40,695 bases of DNA. Origin: a virus. Shown in pieces: positions 1 to 8,101 of this stretch. Under the pieces are notes generated by a model. The model searched no databases. It worked only from the letters and a program-made list of their open reading frames with translations, and was not told the DNA's origin. Each line of letters starts with the position of its first letter. Position 1 is the first letter of the stretch. The DNA is taken from the IMG/VR virus record IMGVR_UViG_3300015371_000088, positions 1 to 40,695 of that record; one strand, given 5' to 3'. The position numbers were made by a program, and so were the translations under genes.

Positions 1-64
1 CCCGAACGCCGCCGCGAAGGAGCAGTTGGCTGCCGCCCTCGGGGCCACCGAGGTCGACCAATGA
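1..64 (+). CDS. C-terminal end of an upstream gene (partial)
   Basis: An open frame enters from the left edge (codons from base 2) and stops at TGA 62-64. The visible end is about 20 residues, Ala-rich, finishing in ATEVDQ. The stop overlaps the ATG of the exonuclease gene (ATGA), so the two are probably co-transcribed and translationally coupled. Too little is present to suggest a function. Confidence 0.6.
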   Translation, partial: PNAAAKEQLAAALGATEVDQ

Positions 65-68
65 CTGG
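58..68 (-). repeat. 11-bp repeat (CCAATGACTGG on +)
   Basis: Spans both the ATG of the exonuclease gene and the stop of the gene before it. Confidence 0.85.
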
Positions 69-1047
69 ACTGCTCGGCGACTACGTGCGCGAGTTGATCG
101 ACGGCTCGATGCGCGAGAGTCCCCGGTCGCTATTCGCCCGCACCAAACTCGGCGTCTCCGACATCGGCCACTGCCACGAGTACGCCCGCCGCGTCATCGT
201 CGGAGCAGAGCGCGACCAGGGACAGGACAACTACCTGGCCGCGTTCGTCGGCACCGCTGTCGGGGCTGCCCTCGAGGCCGAGTACGCCAAGCGCATCGAC
301 ACCGCCCTCATCCAGAGTGAGGTCGTCGTCAAGTTGGACGTGTACGACTACCGCCTGCGTATCCCCGGCCACCCGGACGTGGTGGACGAGGCCAACGACC
401 TGGTCATCGACTTCAAGACCGTCGATGGCCTGGGTGTGCCCCGCAACACCGGAGCCACCCAGCAGCAGAAGTTCCAGGTGTCGCTGTACGCCAACGAACT
501 GATCGCCCAGGGCACGCTCACCCCGCAGTGCACCTGTGCGGTGGTGTTCGTCGACCGGTCCGGGCGTGACCCGGAGGTCATCGTCGATGAGTGGACCTAC
601 GACGAGGGCATCGTCGAAGAGGCCGAGAGTTGGCTGTCCGACGTGATCTACGCGGTGGTCAACAACGAGGAAGCGTCCAAGGACAAGCCGCGCTCCTGGT
701 GCTTCGCCTGCTGCGAGTTCGCCCCGTCCTGTCGTGGCCTGGACACCGACGTGTCCGGACTGATCACCGACCCCATTGCCCTGGATGCCATCCGGGTCTA
801 CAAAGAGGCAACGGAACGCGAGAAGGCAGCACGCAAGGACCGCGAGTCCGCCGAGTCTGTTCTGCATAACGTCTCAGGCATGACCCCCGAGTGGAACGTG
901 CGCTGGGTCGAGGTGCCGGGTGGGCACGTCGAGTACGACCGTCGGTCCTACCAGCGGCTGACCATCTCGCCGAACCGTCCCCCACGCCGGCGAGCCAAGG
1001 AGGCCAAGGATGAACGAGGACCCGTGCGGGACGGTGCCGATGTTTGA
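61..1047 (+). CDS. Cas4/RecB-like PD-(D/E)XK exonuclease with probable Fe-S cluster
   Basis: Predicted DNA exonuclease of the PD-(D/E)XK superfamily, 328 aa. Seen: GHPD (Asp105), an IDFK core (Asp117, Lys119) and a QVSLY helix (Gln139-Tyr143), in the order expected for motifs II, III and QxxxY. Cys38 near the N-terminus plus Cys214, Cys217/218 and Cys224 near the C-terminus match the four-cysteine Fe-S layout of Cas4 and AddB-type nucleases. The usual motif I His is absent: the equivalent stretch reads GTAVGAALE. No cas genes or CRISPR repeats are near, so a role in phage recombination or DNA processing is more likely than spacer acquisition; that is inference. The start is ATG 61, with GAGG about 7 nt upstream. 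The 3' end overlaps the next gene. Confidence 0.82.
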   Translation: MTGLLGDYVRELIDGSMRESPRSLFARTKLGVSDIGHCHEYARRVIVGAERDQGQDNYLAAFVGTAVGAALEAEYAKRIDTALIQSEVVVKLDVYDYRLRIPGHPDVVDEANDLVIDFKTVDGLGVPRNTGATQQQKFQVSLYANELIAQGTLTPQCTCAVVFVDRSGRDPEVIVDEWTYDEGIVEEAESWLSDVIYAVVNNEEASKDKPRSWCFACCEFAPSCRGLDTDVSGLITDPIALDAIRVYKEATEREKAARKDRESAESVLHNVSGMTPEWNVRWVEVPGGHVEYDRRSYQRLTISPNRPPRRRAKEAKDERGPVRDGADV

Positions 1048-1282
1048 GGTTCCGAAGCGGTATCGACCTCCGACCAGGACGCCGAAGAAGGCGGTCTCGT
1101 GGCGGTCCTATGTCGGGGCCAAGACGACATGTGACGACTGCGTCCGCGAACTGAACCGGGGTGAGGGGTCCCGGCTCGAGCACGCCCACCTGATGCGGGT
1201 CACCGCTGAGGGCCGGGAGTACCTGTGTTACCAGCACGCCTATGACCGAAAGGCGTCCGATGCCGCTGCCGGTGTCCAGTGA
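1010..1282 (+). CDS. small Cys-containing protein, function unknown
   Basis: A 90-aa product, not recognised. It has a CDDC pair in the middle and a CYQH pair near the C-terminus, a possible zinc site (inference). ATG 1010 follows AAGGAGG and AAGG sequences and overlaps the exonuclease gene by 38 bp; an internal ATG at 1040 is the alternative start. It ends in VQ-stop, with the stop codon inside a copy of the 11-bp dispersed repeat. Confidence 0.65.
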   Translation: MNEDPCGTVPMFEVPKRYRPPTRTPKKAVSWRSYVGAKTTCDDCVRELNRGEGSRLEHAHLMRVTAEGREYLCYQHAYDRKASDAAAGVQ

Positions 1283-1493
1283 CTGGTCGCCAGTCCTGAT
1301 CCGACACCTGCACGACAAGTACGAGCGCATCCCGAATCACACCGTCCGTCTGACGGATTGGGACTCGCCGCAAGGCCAGGAGTTCTGGCGCTTCGTTGAC
1401 CTCTGCCTAGCCAACGGCGTGCCCCTGCAGGTCATCGGCGAGACGCTCGGGATCACCAATATCCAGATGCGACACACCCTGTATGGAGGATGA
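1260..1493 (+). CDS. small HTH-like protein, function unknown
   Basis: A 77-aa product from ATG 1260, chosen over ATG 1242 because AAAGG lies about 6 nt upstream. The C-terminal half (VPLQVIGETLGITNIQMRH) has the spacing of a helix-turn-helix, so DNA binding is possible but unproven. It overlaps the preceding gene by 23 bp, and the next gene begins one base after its stop. Confidence 0.55.
   Translation: MPLPVSSDWSPVLIRHLHDKYERIPNHTVRLTDWDSPQGQEFWRFVDLCLANGVPLQVIGETLGITNIQMRHTLYGG
1276..1286 (-). repeat. 11-bp repeat (CCAGTGACTGG on +)
   Basis: Contains the TGA of the 90-aa gene. Confidence 0.9.
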
Positions 1494-1494
1494 G

Positions 1495-1662
1495 ATGTAC
1501 GTGGTGAAGGGCACGCGAGTTCCGGATACGAAGCGCAAGCCGGGGAAGAATCCGTGCGGACGGTGCGGCCGTCCGCTGGCCTACCGGAACGGCCTAGGTA
1601 CCGGCATCTGCAAGGACTGCCGCGAGGACAAGTGGTACATGGCGAAGGTGGTCGGCAAGTGA
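1495..1662 (+). CDS. small zinc-ribbon-like protein
   Basis: A 55-aa basic protein with two Cys pairs, CGRC (residues 21-24) and CKDC (residues 39-42), spaced like a zinc ribbon. The ribosome binding site GGAGG lies 5 nt before ATG 1495 and overlaps the end of the upstream gene. No specific function is recognised. Its stop overlaps the GTG start of the next gene (GTGA). Confidence 0.6.
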   Translation: MYVVKGTRVPDTKRKPGKNPCGRCGRPLAYRNGLGTGICKDCREDKWYMAKVVGK

Positions 1663-1748
1663 AGCCGACCTACATCTTCGGAGCACTCATCATCCTCGTC
1701 TCCTGGGCCATCGGGCTGACCCTGCTGATCGCGGAGCACGCGAAGTGA
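1659..1748 (+). CDS. 29-aa single-span membrane peptide
   Basis: GTG 1659 overlaps the previous stop (GTGA). The peptide is almost entirely one hydrophobic helix (residues about 5-24) with short charged ends. Its own stop again overlaps the next GTG. The two coupled junctions are the main argument that it is real. Function unknown; a holin role is not supported because no endolysin is nearby. Confidence 0.45.
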   Translation: MKPTYIFGALIILVSWAIGLTLLIAEHAK

Positions 1749-1942
1749 CGGGCGTGGGTGTCATCAACTACATGAACGTCTACTGCCCGACCTGCGGCCA
1801 GCAGCTGGACGTGAAGATCGAGCTCGAGCACGCCACCGGGTACACCGCGCTGAACGGCATGAGCGCGGTACTGGTCCAGTTCAAGGAGCAGCGGGTGATG
1901 CACTCATGTCCGAAGCCGCTGCAGGACAAAGTTGTCCAGTGA
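1745..1942 (+). CDS. small Cys-containing protein, function unknown
   Basis: A 65-aa product from GTG 1745 (GTGA overlap). It has CPTC near residues 14-17 and a later single Cys. It is the last gene of the left rightward set, and its stop codon (VQ-stop) lies inside a copy of the 11-bp repeat, as in the gene ending at 1282. Confidence 0.6.
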   Translation: MTGVGVINYMNVYCPTCGQQLDVKIELEHATGYTALNGMSAVLVQFKEQRVMHSCPKPLQDKVVQ

Positions 1943-1946
1943 CTGG
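1936..1946 (-). repeat. 11-bp repeat (CCAGTGACTGG on +)
   Basis: Contains the TGA of the last gene of the left rightward set. Confidence 0.9.
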
Positions 1947-1995
1947 ATAGGCTCGATCTGACGGACGGCCTCCTAGGGCCTGGTCGCCCGTAGCC

Positions 1996-2030
1996 ACCGG
2001 CCCCCTCTCCCCCCGTGGGAGGGGGCCGGT
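1996..2030. terminator. bidirectional terminator hairpin
   Basis: ACCGGCCCCCT (1996-2006) pairs with AGGGGGCCGGT (2020-2030), an 11-bp perfect stem, extendable inward. It lies between a rightward gene ending at 1942 and a leftward gene ending at 2032, where a bidirectional terminator is expected. There is no clear U tract on either strand. Confidence 0.75.
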
Positions 2031-2031
2031 C

Positions 2032-5000
2032 CTAGGTCATCTTGAGCATCCGGGCACAGTTGACCGGACCGTTCGGACTCTGCACGAACAGGTACTTCTC
2101 GTCGGCACCGAGCGTGTCGCCGGTCTTGTACTCCCGCCACACCTCGCCAGTCGTGATGTCCTGCACGTAGAACCGCTGGTCGAAGTGGTCGTCCGGGTTG
2201 CCAATGATCAGCCACTCGTTGCTCGGCAGCCACACCCGGAGCCGGCCGATGAGGTCGTAGTTCGGCGTCTCAAGGACGGCCCAGCGGTACTGCGCGGGGA
2301 ACCTGATGCCCATGACACCGTCAGCCCCCGAGCTACCTCCGAAGTCCCATGACCCTCCGAAGAGGGTACTGGTGGGGTGAAACGGCCAGTACACGTCGCC
2401 TGCACCACCAGGCCGGTTAGACCACGCATTGTCCGTCGTGTAGTACGTGGACTGTGGGTCCACGTAGGTAGATAGCCCCAGCCACTTGACGTTGTTGAAG
2501 ATGTCGTCATCCGCTGCGTCGAGTTCGCCCTGGTTCGGATACTCGGCCCAACCCGAAGGCGTCGAGTCGGACCCGGAACCGGGAGGAACCGAACGACTCA
2601 TCAGAGCCTCGCCCTTGCCGTGGATCCACTCTTCACGGATCGTATTGTCCAAGCCCCCGGTCACCGGGTCTGGCTCCGACCACACGAGGTTCATGTAGAC
2701 CGTGCCCTCAAGGTCGATCGAGTTCGACCACGACAGTTGATGGTGGACGTAGAGCTTCAGCTTGCCGGCCTCTCGGTCGTTGATGCCGCTGACGGGCTCT
2801 CCCGCGTCGTTGCCGTACTGAATGAACATCTTGGTTGAGTAAGGAGAAGAGTCGTCAAAGAGATTGGCGCTGGGGGAAATGCCATGAGCAACCTTCCAGT
2901 CACGCACACCATTGGTCTCCTGGTAGTACTGAGCCGGCTGATACCAGCGGTGAGCCTTGTTCCAACCACCGTCCGATCCACCAAAAATGTCAGGTCTCTG
3001 AACACCGACCAAACCCTCGAAGTACCAGATTTCATAGTGGACGTTGCCGTCCATGCCGCCGCCCGGCCCTTCCAGCGACCACGTGCCGCCGCCCCAGTTA
3101 CTCCACGCTCCGAGAGAAGAGTAGGCGTCTGGCGGGCTGGGTCCGCCACCGTCCGGCACCGGAGCGCCCGTGTCGGCAATGGCGTCACGGACAGTGGAGT
3201 AGAGGTCCTCCATGAAGGCGTGAGCCCCTACTGAACTGGTGAATGGGCCTGCGGCGTACCAGGCCATGCCAGGGCCTTTACCTGCCGACCACGCTGCGCC
3301 CGGATGGCGCGAGCCGAGGGCGGTGCCCCACATCTGGTCTGCGGGGGCGTCGAGGCCGTTGTCGTAGTAGGGCGTCGTGGCGAACCACTCACTCCAACCC
3401 CAGCCTGGATCATCTGGCTGCGTGACACCCCACTTGATGTCACCGAACTGCCAGGACTCGATCGAGACCAGGAGCGAGTCTCCCGGGCTCACCATGACAC
3501 CTACCCAGCCAGCGCCGTAGATGGTGCCCTGCTGATACTCACCTGTGTTCTGGTTCGTGACCGTGATCCGCCAGTAGGCGTTGTCGTCTGGCGGCACGTC
3601 CATCGTCACGTTGTAATTCCCGCTGATGCCGGCCGGGACCGTCACGGTGTAGTAGAGGACGGGGTACTCCGAGTTGTAGTCACCCGTGGTCAGGTCCTCT
3701 GTGAGTCTCTGAGGGAGTGGGATCGCCGTCTCCGGTGTGGTGTTAGGCGGCAGCGGCTCGAGTACCCACGATAGTGAGCCGTTCGCGTAGGCATAGGTGG
3801 ACTCCGGCACGCTCTGGCCGATGGTGATGTAGTAAGTCGTGTCCGCCTTCGCGATCACCGCGCTCGTCACGCCGTCGTCGTAGATTCCGAACTTGTAGTC
3901 ACCCGCGCCAGGGCTCGGCGGTGGCGGCCCCTGGTAGCACTCCGCCCAACTCAGCGGCGGATCACTGGTGTCGAAGGTGAACTTGATGATCACGTCCTCA
4001 GTCGGAGTAAAGACGTACCACAGGGAACGGTTCGCGTCTCCGAGGTACTCATCCGGATCAGGGCTGAGGTATCTCGAGCCATAGGCGCCTGTGTTGTCCC
4101 AGTCGGTCGAGCCAGCAGCCGTGACATCGAGTTCCTCCGCGCTCGCCCAGTCGTCATTCGCCTGCGGCGTAGCCCTGGTGATCGCTCGGTAGTGCAGGGT
4201 TCCCGTGACTGGGTCAGCGCCGCGTGGGTTGATCTGGCAGTAGATGTCCTCGCCGTCAGGCGACATGGCCTCTGCGCCCGAGACCACGCCACCGGCGTTC
4301 GTCCACGTGAAAAGGTCCAGCGCCTGCGGATACAGGCCGCTGGCGAGCGGCCCTCTGTAGGTACTGCCCGCCACCCAGCCACCGAACGGCATCGTTCCCG
4401 AGTTGCTGGAATCATCGAACCAAAACTGGTAGACCTTCGTCGGGTCCGGGCTCTCGATGACGAACCACAGCGGAGCCGACATAGGGTCCACATCGTAGGT
4501 CGTGTCGCCCATGTCAAGGACGATCGCGTCGTCGATAGTGGAGTGAGGCTCCACCTCCCACGCCAGCGTTCCGGATGAGTAGCCCGTACTCGCCGGATTT
4601 GTCGCGAAGTCCTCATAGATTTCCGCGTACCACGTCTGTCCAGCGTTGAACGGATAGACCACCGACTGTCCGGAAGTCGAGAAGGTCGCGATGAAGAAGC
4701 TCTCGCTCAGGAGTAGCCTGCATCGAGCCCGAACGTTGTCCGACGTCCAAGTGAACCTGACGTACTTCGCCACCGTGGGCGTCCACTTGTACCACACGGA
4801 GCGAGGACGGTCTGTGACGCTCTGGAACGAAGGGAGCGTTATGGCGGTATTAACTCCGGGCCGGGCGTACTGCGTGCTCCAACTTACCGAGTCCGGGCCA
4901 GCCTCCGGGTCGAAGGAGATCGCGCCTGCTGGCAGGTCGTTAGCCGGCGCTGAGTGCACTCCGAGTGACGTGCGAGTGATGGTGATTTCAGTAGCCGTGG

Positions 5001-5313
5001 AACTAGAGTTGCTAACTTGGAAGCCGACCTCCATCCCCGACGGCACCTCTAGTTGGTAGCCGTTCACGGCTGACCAGTTGTGCACGAATCCACCAGAGCC
5101 CGACGCTAGCGAGGTTCTAGCGAACAGGCTGATCGTGATGTTGCCGAGTAAGGTCCCGCTCACGAGTGCGGCTGAGAAGTAGATCAACTCTCCGGCTGTC
5201 ACGCCGTCCAGTCGGATGTAGCGCTCGCCTCCGGTCACGAAGGCGACGCCCGTTACCGACGTGTCTCCGTCGCCGGTGCTGACGATCGGGTCTGCGAACG
5301 ATCCTCCAGGCAC
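2032..5313 (-). CDS. large tail-tip / receptor-binding candidate with four tandem beta-domain repeats
   Basis: A 1093-aa protein at the 3' end of the tail-tip genes, so probably an external tail or fibre protein. Four tandem units of about 120-135 aa span residues about 124-640. Each has a mid-domain pattern such as SVWYKWTPT or SLWYVFTPT and ends in a G(T/S)LxW-type strand (GTLAWEVEP, GSLSWVLEP). Their form, starting ND...A..., resembles the pre-peptidase C-terminal (PPC) type beta-sandwich; this assignment is by pattern only. The N-terminal 120 aa are another beta-rich domain. The C-terminal 450 aa are Gly/Trp/Tyr-rich without a recognised fold. GTG 5313 overlaps the preceding TAG by one base. 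Host-surface binding is inference. Confidence 0.75.
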   Translation of the reverse strand: MPGGSFADPIVSTGDGDTSVTGVAFVTGGERYIRLDGVTAGELIYFSAALVSGTLLGNITISLFARTSLASGSGGFVHNWSAVNGYQLEVPSGMEVGFQVSNSSSTATEITITRTSLGVHSAPANDLPAGAISFDPEAGPDSVSWSTQYARPGVNTAITLPSFQSVTDRPRSVWYKWTPTVAKYVRFTWTSDNVRARCRLLLSESFFIATFSTSGQSVVYPFNAGQTWYAEIYEDFATNPASTGYSSGTLAWEVEPHSTIDDAIVLDMGDTTYDVDPMSAPLWFVIESPDPTKVYQFWFDDSSNSGTMPFGGWVAGSTYRGPLASGLYPQALDLFTWTNAGGVVSGAEAMSPDGEDIYCQINPRGADPVTGTLHYRAITRATPQANDDWASAEELDVTAAGSTDWDNTGAYGSRYLSPDPDEYLGDANRSLWYVFTPTEDVIIKFTFDTSDPPLSWAECYQGPPPPSPGAGDYKFGIYDDGVTSAVIAKADTTYYITIGQSVPESTYAYANGSLSWVLEPLPPNTTPETAIPLPQRLTEDLTTGDYNSEYPVLYYTVTVPAGISGNYNVTMDVPPDDNAYWRITVTNQNTGEYQQGTIYGAGWVGVMVSPGDSLLVSIESWQFGDIKWGVTQPDDPGWGWSEWFATTPYYDNGLDAPADQMWGTALGSRHPGAAWSAGKGPGMAWYAAGPFTSSVGAHAFMEDLYSTVRDAIADTGAPVPDGGGPSPPDAYSSLGAWSNWGGGTWSLEGPGGGMDGNVHYEIWYFEGLVGVQRPDIFGGSDGGWNKAHRWYQPAQYYQETNGVRDWKVAHGISPSANLFDDSSPYSTKMFIQYGNDAGEPVSGINDREAGKLKLYVHHQLSWSNSIDLEGTVYMNLVWSEPDPVTGGLDNTIREEWIHGKGEALMSRSVPPGSGSDSTPSGWAEYPNQGELDAADDDIFNNVKWLGLSTYVDPQSTYYTTDNAWSNRPGGAGDVYWPFHPTSTLFGGSWDFGGSSGADGVMGIRFPAQYRWAVLETPNYDLIGRLRVWLPSNEWLIIGNPDDHFDQRFYVQDITTGEVWREYKTGDTLGADEKYLFVQSPNGPVNCARMLKMT

Positions 5314-5663
5314 TACGGACCCAGCCAGACTTGGCCGACACGCGGCGAGGTGGGCTCAGTCATGTCCACCGCGAAGTGGATCACGCTGCCCTCAATGTCG
5401 ATGTTCGCGCCCTCCGTGTACGCGCCGCCGCCACCCCCGGTGTTCCACGAGTCGGTCGGGAACTCGCCGTACGGGTAGTCGGTGCCGCCGCCGTAGTAGG
5501 ACGTGTCGCCACCGGACCCGCCACCGGACCCGCACTCCCCGGTCAGCGGGTTGACCACGCCGTCGGAGTTGCGCCGGCGCTCGAGACTGGTCACTCGCCG
5601 CTCGAAGTCCTGCAGCAACTGAGCCATCGAGACGTTCGCGTCACCGCTAGCCACTGTCACCAC
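5313..5663 (-). CDS. small tail-associated protein
   Basis: A 116-aa product between the Gp37-like protein and the large tip protein. It starts with a short helical heptad-like stretch (MAQLLQDFERRVTSLERRR), continues through a Gly/Tyr-rich linker, and ends with FAVDMTEPTSPRVGQVWLGP. The layout suits a small trimeric adaptor or fibre stub, but no family is recognised. GTG 5663 overlaps the upstream gene by 17 bp; an in-frame GTG at 5660 is the alternative. Confidence 0.6.
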   Translation of the reverse strand: MVTVASGDANVSMAQLLQDFERRVTSLERRRNSDGVVNPLTGECGSGGGSGGDTSYYGGGTDYPYGEFPTDSWNTGGGGGAYTEGANIDIEGSVIHFAVDMTEPTSPRVGQVWLGP

Positions 5664-6786
5664 TCCCTGCTTCGTCGAGAGCCACCGTGCCCGGTGCGGG
5701 ACTCATCGTGACCGTGATGGTCTCAGTGCCGTCCCGGTACTCGAAGCCTACGGAGTCGAGTTTCTGCTCCTGGGACACCTTGCGGCAGGTCCGCCCCGCC
5801 GACAGCGGCATCCGCACACCGGGGACCAGGTCGTTGACGGTCAGCACGGTGTCCGGGTTGATCGTGGAGTTGTCCGGCACCCGCACCACCAGCGGGGTCG
5901 GGTACCGGTTGTTGAGGTTGCGGACCGCCTGCTCGCCCATCTCGGCCATACCCTGCGCGTCGCTACCCTCGGCCGCGCACTGCAGGGTCTCGGCGATGGA
6001 GTAGGAGGTCTCGAGCATCTCCCACTCCCCGTAATACGGGGTCGCGCCCTCGTCCACCTTCTTGGCCGACCAGTGCCCCAGCCCGTCGGTGACCGCCGAG
6101 TAGGTGCACAAGTTCATCCCGTACTCGGTGACGATAATGTCGCCAGCGAAGTCGGCATCAGTCACCTGGGCGGTCCGGCCGAGAACGTAGTCCACGTCGA
6201 ACACGATGATCGACCGGCCGATGACGGTGTAGTCGACGCCGGACTTGGCGGCCATCTCGTCGATTTCCTCGAACGCGGTTTTCTCGTAGGGCAGCGTGTT
6301 GCGTGAGGTGCCAGCAGTGTCGGCGTCAGTGATGATGTTGATGTACGGCACCACGTTGATCGGCGGGGTCTGCGCTTCCTTCCGAGCCAACTCGCCGGTG
6401 AGGATGTTGCCGATCCGGTTAGTGGCGAAGTCGATGTTCGGGTAGGCGTTGTTGTACGGGTTCCGCATGATGGTGCGGTACACGTAGTGCATCACGTCGT
6501 GGGCTTCGATTTCCACGTAGGACGGGTGGTACCCGACCCGGACGATGGGACCTTCCCATATCCGCACCCCGTTACGGACCACCACCAACTCCATCCGCCC
6601 GCACCGTATCTGCGCCATGTCGGCACAGCAGTCCACGTCCTCGGTGCTGACGTTGATGTTGCAGGTGCTGATGGCGTCCCGGACGCGGGTGTACTTGAGG
6701 GTGTAGTACGGGATGATGTCGAAGAGCTTCGTCCCACCACCACGGTCGTAGACGTGCAGCGAGATGCTCTCGCAGTTCAGGCTCAT
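5647..6786 (-). CDS. minor tail protein, Gp37-like family
   Basis: A 379-aa protein resembling the siphovirus Gp37-like minor tail proteins, which form part of the tail tip. Seen: an N-terminal beta-rich domain, the segment RMELVVVRNGVRIWEGPIV typical of the family, and the usual position two genes after the tape measure. The reading frame stays open upstream to 7227, but that stretch is Arg/Pro-rich shadow of the next gene. ATG 6786 is chosen because it forms an ATGA overlap with the stop of the upstream tail gene. Confidence 0.78.
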   Translation of the reverse strand: MSLNCESISLHVYDRGGGTKLFDIIPYYTLKYTRVRDAISTCNINVSTEDVDCCADMAQIRCGRMELVVVRNGVRIWEGPIVRVGYHPSYVEIEAHDVMHYVYRTIMRNPYNNAYPNIDFATNRIGNILTGELARKEAQTPPINVVPYINIITDADTAGTSRNTLPYEKTAFEEIDEMAAKSGVDYTVIGRSIIVFDVDYVLGRTAQVTDADFAGDIIVTEYGMNLCTYSAVTDGLGHWSAKKVDEGATPYYGEWEMLETSYSIAETLQCAAEGSDAQGMAEMGEQAVRNLNNRYPTPLVVRVPDNSTINPDTVLTVNDLVPGVRMPLSAGRTCRKVSQEQKLDSVGFEYRDGTETITVTMSPAPGTVALDEAGSGDSG

Positions 6787-8093
6787 CGGCGGTCCACAAG
6801 GGTCAGGTCCACGTCGAGCGCACCGCTCGAAGCCCCCTCCAAGTAGATGATGTAGCCCGGCCCACCGCCGTACATCACCGGCCATTCCAGGGCCAGCGGC
6901 TCGAACGGGTCGCCGGACACGGCAGGCACCGACTCGGGTGGGTAGAGCAGGTGGTTGGTCTGGATTTCCAGTGACTGGCCAGACACGGTGACCGTGGTGT
7001 AGGCCCGGCGCACCGACGCATCGACCCGAAACTGTCGGCCCGCCGCAATGCTGGCAATGAGCATGTTGCCGACCGTCCCGCAGGCGTTCAGGCTCGAGGC
7101 GTCCGACTCCCCCTCGGCCAGCGGCCAGACCCGGAACCACAGGTTCGACACCGTCGAGGCGGCGTTGATTCGCAGGATCGGGAAGGTGGCGCGGGAGATG
7201 TTCAGGTCGTCGCCAGGGATGAACCAACCGATCCGCTGAGTCCGGCTATCCGTCGAGTAGCAGGAAGGTACGTAGGGCGCCCTAGGCGGGGCAGGGACGG
7301 GCGGACAGGCCGGGTCGGTTATCAGGGAAAGGGGCGGCGGTGCGGTGCACGTGTAGGCCGGCATGGACCCGCTGGACAGGGTGGACGCCAGCGGGTCGGT
7401 CTCCCGTCCGTAGACGTACGGGTCACCGGCAGCAAAACCGAACTCGACCTGCAGCAGCGACGAGTTGTGGGCGTCGTACTCCTGCAGCACCGTCGGGCCG
7501 GTGATGCACACCGCGTCCCGGATCACCCGGAAGTAACTGGCCTCTTCGGTTGCGTCACGCGGGCACGCCTCGTAGAAGGTCAGGTCCGCCCGGTCCGACC
7601 CGCACTGCGCGTTCACGTCGATGAAGTCGGGGGCGGTGAATGCCGGGTCCTGTCCAATGACTGGACCCCGAGCCTGGGCGTTGAGGGTGGAGCGCAGCCA
7701 GTCCATCCCGTACTCGACGCCACGGTCGGAGTTGCCGACGATCAGCGCCGTGAACCGGACCTCCCGCACCGGCCGGCGCACCCGCGAGATGAACCCACCG
7801 TCAGTGTTGCGCTGGGTGACGATGGCTTCCCGCTGATCGTCCTCAAGACCGGTCGAGGTCAGCGGCAGGATGCCCACGAAGTCAGCCGACTCGGGGTGCT
7901 CGGTGCTGTACCAGGGGGCCGGGTCGGTGGCCGGGGTGTCGTACGTCCCATCACCGATCAGGTCGGGGATGTCCGGGCAGGTGGCGCAGTTCCGCATGAT
8001 CAGAGTGCGGGTCAGGTTGGAGGCGTAGGCCGTGGTCCGGTCCGCGTTGAACACCTCGCGGTCCCCGTAGGTCAGGTATCCGATGTGGGTCAT
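6783..8093 (-). CDS. minor tail protein, distal-tail-like
   Basis: A 436-aa protein encoded directly after the tape measure, the usual site of the distal tail protein. The N-terminal half (YLTYGDREVFNADRTTAYAS) is typical of actinophage minor tail proteins at this locus. ATG 8093 has a strong GGAGG 4 nt upstream. The gene carries two copies of the 11-bp repeat (6968 and 7654). It contains several Cys. The exact structural role is inferred from position. Confidence 0.75.
   Translation of the reverse strand: MTHIGYLTYGDREVFNADRTTAYASNLTRTLIMRNCATCPDIPDLIGDGTYDTPATDPAPWYSTEHPESADFVGILPLTSTGLEDDQREAIVTQRNTDGGFISRVRRPVREVRFTALIVGNSDRGVEYGMDWLRSTLNAQARGPVIGQDPAFTAPDFIDVNAQCGSDRADLTFYEACPRDATEEASYFRVIRDAVCITGPTVLQEYDAHNSSLLQVEFGFAAGDPYVYGRETDPLASTLSSGSMPAYTCTAPPPLSLITDPACPPVPAPPRAPYVPSCYSTDSRTQRIGWFIPGDDLNISRATFPILRINAASTVSNLWFRVWPLAEGESDASSLNACGTVGNMLIASIAAGRQFRVDASVRRAYTTVTVSGQSLEIQTNHLLYPPESVPAVSGDPFEPLALEWPVMYGGGPGYIIYLEGASSGALDVDLTLVDRR
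6968..6978 (-). repeat. 11-bp repeat (CCAGTGACTGG on +)
   Basis: Inside the distal-tail-like gene, reading with transcription. Confidence 0.9.
7654..7664 (-). repeat. 11-bp repeat (CCAATGACTGG on +)
   Basis: A second copy in the same tail gene, in the T-for-C form. Confidence 0.85.
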
Positions 8094-8101
8094 GCCACCT
8101 C

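Noticed and set aside
1659-1748. The one-helix peptide as a holin
   Set aside because: No endolysin or second membrane gene is nearby, and one hydrophobic segment is not specific.
4202-4212. CCCGTGACTGG as a further repeat copy
   Set aside because: One arm mismatch, and near matches with one mismatch are expected about once by chance.
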